The notes under the pieces: model-generated
What the model saw: the letters and a program-made list of their open reading frames with translations, nothing else
What the model was told of the DNA's origin: nothing
Databases searched by the model: none
Assembly: GCA_002684575.1 (NCBI GenBank)
Contig: NYVP01000024.1
Span: 48,057 to 55,304 of the forward strand
Reading direction: 5' to 3'
Origin: Verrucomicrobiales bacterium
Lineage (GTDB): Bacteria; Verrucomicrobiota; Verrucomicrobiia; Verrucomicrobiales; DEV007
DNA: 7,248 nt
Program-made: the position numbers and the translations under genes
In this document: one piece after another, positions 5,485-7,248 of the stretch
Numbering within the stretch: position 1 is the stretch's first letter
Layout of the letters: every line of letters begins with the position of its first letter

Positions 5485-6669
5485 TTAAGACTTTCTACCT
5501 AAAATATTAGGAACAAAGGTGATCAGCATGAGAATCAGGCATGCCCATGATGCCACTGCAAAAGAGTAAACTGACGCCAATATTCCGCACAAAGGATAAC
5601 TAAAACCCCATCCTGCATGGCTCAAAGAAAATTGCGCAGCATATACATGTGAGCGCTCATCTTCCTGACTATTTTGAGCTAATAGATTATTAGAAATAAT
5701 TCCAAAAACCCCCTGCCCTGCACCAGAAATGAACCAGGCAGCCAAAAGAACAACATATGATTTAAATAGTGCAGCCACTGCCAAAGTAATGAGGAATATT
5801 GGTAATATGAGATTACCCCAAAGTTTTTGGGTATTAGAATCACATCGTACATAATAGAGAGAGGCGGCCATAGCGCCTATTCCCATTACAGCCATAGCCA
5901 CCGGATAAAAGGCCTCTTCCATTTTTAGCTCATTTTTTACATACCCTGCAGTCGTAACTATAGCGAGCCCCCCGACTATACTAACCTGAAGTGATAGCAT
6001 TAAAGATCTTCTCAATCCTGAGACGGCAAACATTCTCTGAATTCCGTAGAGGAGCCTTGCTCTTTCTTTCTCTTTTTTCTTACCCGTCGAAGAAAATGGA
6101 ACCACTGCAATTAATACCGCACTCAATAGAAAGCTCACAGCATCGACTCCAAAACCAAATTCAAAACCAAAGTAAAAAATAAGGAGGCCTCCAATCAACA
6201 TCCCAAATATATCAGAAACATTATAAGCAACAGTGCTATATGAAAGAGCCCTTGGGTACAAAGAGTCACCAACAACTCCTGGGATAATAGATTTATATAT
6301 GGGTGTAAAAAATGCGGAACTTAAATGTAAAACAAAAGCCAAAATATAAAGCTGCCATTCGGCATCAACAAAGAATAATGCAATCATGACCAAAGCACGC
6401 ATTACGTCCGTCAAGATCATTTGAAATTTTCTGCCTATTCGCTCTGAGAGTGAACCCGCAAAAGGCCCAAGAAACAAAAAGACTAAAATGCGAATTGTTA
6501 AAGTATAACCAAGAACGCGTGGGCCTGAACCCTCACTTAACTTTTCTGCGAGCAGAGCAATCGCAGAGGTTCCAATTGCGGTACCTATTAGACTGACAGT
6601 ATGGGCACAAAAAAGGGAGATAAACCTGCCATTCTTCCAAAGGCTTTCTTGTGTTTCTTTCCCAACCAT
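5485..6669 (-). CDS. MFS transporter (MFS_3 / EntS-like type)
   Basis: The 394-residue protein has about 12 hydrophobic segments and a charged central loop (193-207, rich in Lys/Arg/Glu) that divides the two six-helix halves. The MFS motif A after helix 2 is clear at 72-82 (GSLSERIGRKF), preceded by GPFA. Residues 120-145 (FFTPIYKSIIP... followed by RALSYST) match the MFS_3 group that includes enterobactin exporter EntS and other efflux permeases. Members move small molecules across the inner membrane by proton exchange; the substrate here cannot be told. Length is typical. The gene starts 23 bases after the stop of the OmpA-type gene on the same strand, so the two are probably one transcript. 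No Shine-Dalgarno sequence is seen in that gap. It converges with the propeller gene with zero bases between stop codons. Confidence 0.9.
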   Translation of the reverse strand: MVGKETQESLWKNGRFISLFCAHTVSLIGTAIGTSAIALLAEKLSEGSGPRVLGYTLTIRILVFLFLGPFAGSLSERIGRKFQMILTDVMRALVMIALFFVDAEWQLYILAFVLHLSSAFFTPIYKSIIPGVVGDSLYPRALSYSTVAYNVSDIFGMLIGGLLIFYFGFEFGFGVDAVSFLLSAVLIAVVPFSSTGKKKEKERARLLYGIQRMFAVSGLRRSLMLSLQVSIVGGLAIVTTAGYVKNELKMEEAFYPVAMAVMGIGAMAASLYYVRCDSNTQKLWGNLILPIFLITLAVAALFKSYVVLLAAWFISGAGQGVFGIISNNLLAQNSQEDERSHVYAAQFSLSHAGWGFSYPLCGILASVYSFAVASWACLILMLITFVPNILGRKS

Positions 6670-6692
6670 TGATCAAGAATTAAAGAGTCTTA

Positions 6693-7248
6693 TTAACGAA
6701 GTTCAAACTCTACCCTCCGACCACTCTCGTAGGTTCTACCCTCGACAATTTTTTCAGTTTCTCCTTTTTCTACCACTTCAAGCAGCAATGAGTTAATCCC
6801 AGATTCGACAAGATAACTCTTAACAGAATCACACCGTTTCTTACTCAGTTTCCTGTTATAATCAGCATTCCCATATGGATCGGTGTGCCCGAGCAGAGCT
6901 AAACTTGAGCCAGGAACCTTCAGAAAAAGTTCTGCCAACTTATCAAGCTTGGCTTTGTCCTTAGAACCTAAACTATAACTTTCGGTTAAAAAATAAATCA
7001 CGGTATCAGTAACTGCTTCCTCTAAGGCCATAATATCCTCATCTGTGGGGCCGGCAGGCTCAGCGACAGTGATCTGGATAACTCTTTTAAAATCATTTAA
7101 AGGAAAAGTATTTTCTACTAAAGCCTGTAAAATATCTCCAGACTCAGGATCCGAGACTTCAGCTTCAAGAGCAACCTCATCACCATGAATGGATAATGCA
7201 CCCCACTGAACAGAGGTCACAAAAGGTTTTATAAGCTTCGACATGCCA
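6693..7248 (-). CDS. OmpA-family peptidoglycan-binding protein, probably 5'-partial
   Basis: The frame runs from the TAA at 6693-6695 to the right edge without a stop. A Met codon at 7244 gives 183 residues, but it has no signal peptide and the preceding Gly codon is in frame, so the real start is probably outside the window. Numbering from that Met, residues about 10-62 look like a BON-type domain (GDEVALEAEVSDPESGDILQ). Residues about 80-183 are an OmpA C-terminal domain: GHTDPYG (119-125) with Asp122, then N-x-x-L-S-x-x-R (130-137) with Arg137, and the closing GRRVEFEL. Asp and Arg at these places bind diaminopimelate of peptidoglycan in OmpA. The protein is expected in the periplasm, linking the envelope to the wall. 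It probably heads a transcript with the MFS gene. Confidence 0.85.
   Translation of the reverse strand, partial: GMSKLIKPFVTSVQWGALSIHGDEVALEAEVSDPESGDILQALVENTFPLNDFKRVIQITVAEPAGPTDEDIMALEEAVTDTVIYFLTESYSLGSKDKAKLDKLAELFLKVPGSSLALLGHTDPYGNADYNRKLSKKRCDSVKSYLVESGINSLLLEVVEKGETEKIVEGRTYESGRRVEFELR

Noticed and set aside
5498..5511. CCTAA-AATA-TTAGG inverted repeat near the convergent junction as a terminator
   Set aside because: Five-base AT-rich stem inside the transporter's coding end, with no T-run after it on either strand.
1..7248. CRISPR array, insertion sequence, toxin-antitoxin or defence cassette
   Set aside because: No spacer-repeat pattern, transposase, terminal inverted repeats or paired small toxin-antitoxin genes are visible.

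Overview
The window is ordinary bacterial chromosome, AT-leaning, and looks like a marine member of the Planctomycetes-Verrucomicrobia-Lentisphaerae group, most likely Verrucomicrobia. I infer this from the gene types: a secreted formylglycine sulfatase joined to a TPR tail, a secreted PQQ-type beta-propeller protein, a GYF_2 membrane protein, and a tandem W..x..(N/D)P..A..W helical repeat protein. None of the five visible start codons has a properly spaced Shine-Dalgarno sequence. The lineage call is judgement from protein style, not from a marker gene.

Layout, left to right. Positions 2-616 (+) are the C-terminal part of a tandem-repeat protein whose start lies outside the window. It converges, with a 4-base gap and an AT-rich hairpin, on a GYF_2/single-TM protein (621-1406, -). 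A 185-base AT-rich intergenic stretch follows, with a 10-bp inverted repeat, repeated CTATTAT motifs and promoter-like boxes. It leads into a 44-codon lipoprotein gene (1592-1726, +) with a hairpin at its stop codon. A tRNA-Ala(GGC) gene (1764-1836, -) lies next.

The right half holds a sulfatase-TPR fusion (1947-4130, -) transcribed divergently from a PQQ-like beta-propeller gene (4222-5484, +), with 91 bases between them. The propeller gene ends base-to-base against the stop codon of an MFS transporter (5485-6669, -). That transporter lies 23 bases downstream of an OmpA-type protein (6693 to the right edge, -), which is probably cut at its N-terminus.

The likely theme is the cell envelope and exported proteins. 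The sulfatase would remove sulfate from sulfated polysaccharides outside the cytoplasm. The propeller protein is exported and may scaffold or bind ligands. The OmpA-type protein anchors to peptidoglycan and the MFS protein exports or imports a small molecule. No single pathway ties them together, and I see no CRISPR array, insertion sequence, prophage or clear defence system. The most unusual points are the sulfatase-TPR fusion with a changed GK motif, and the small lipoprotein gene with its palindrome-rich control region.
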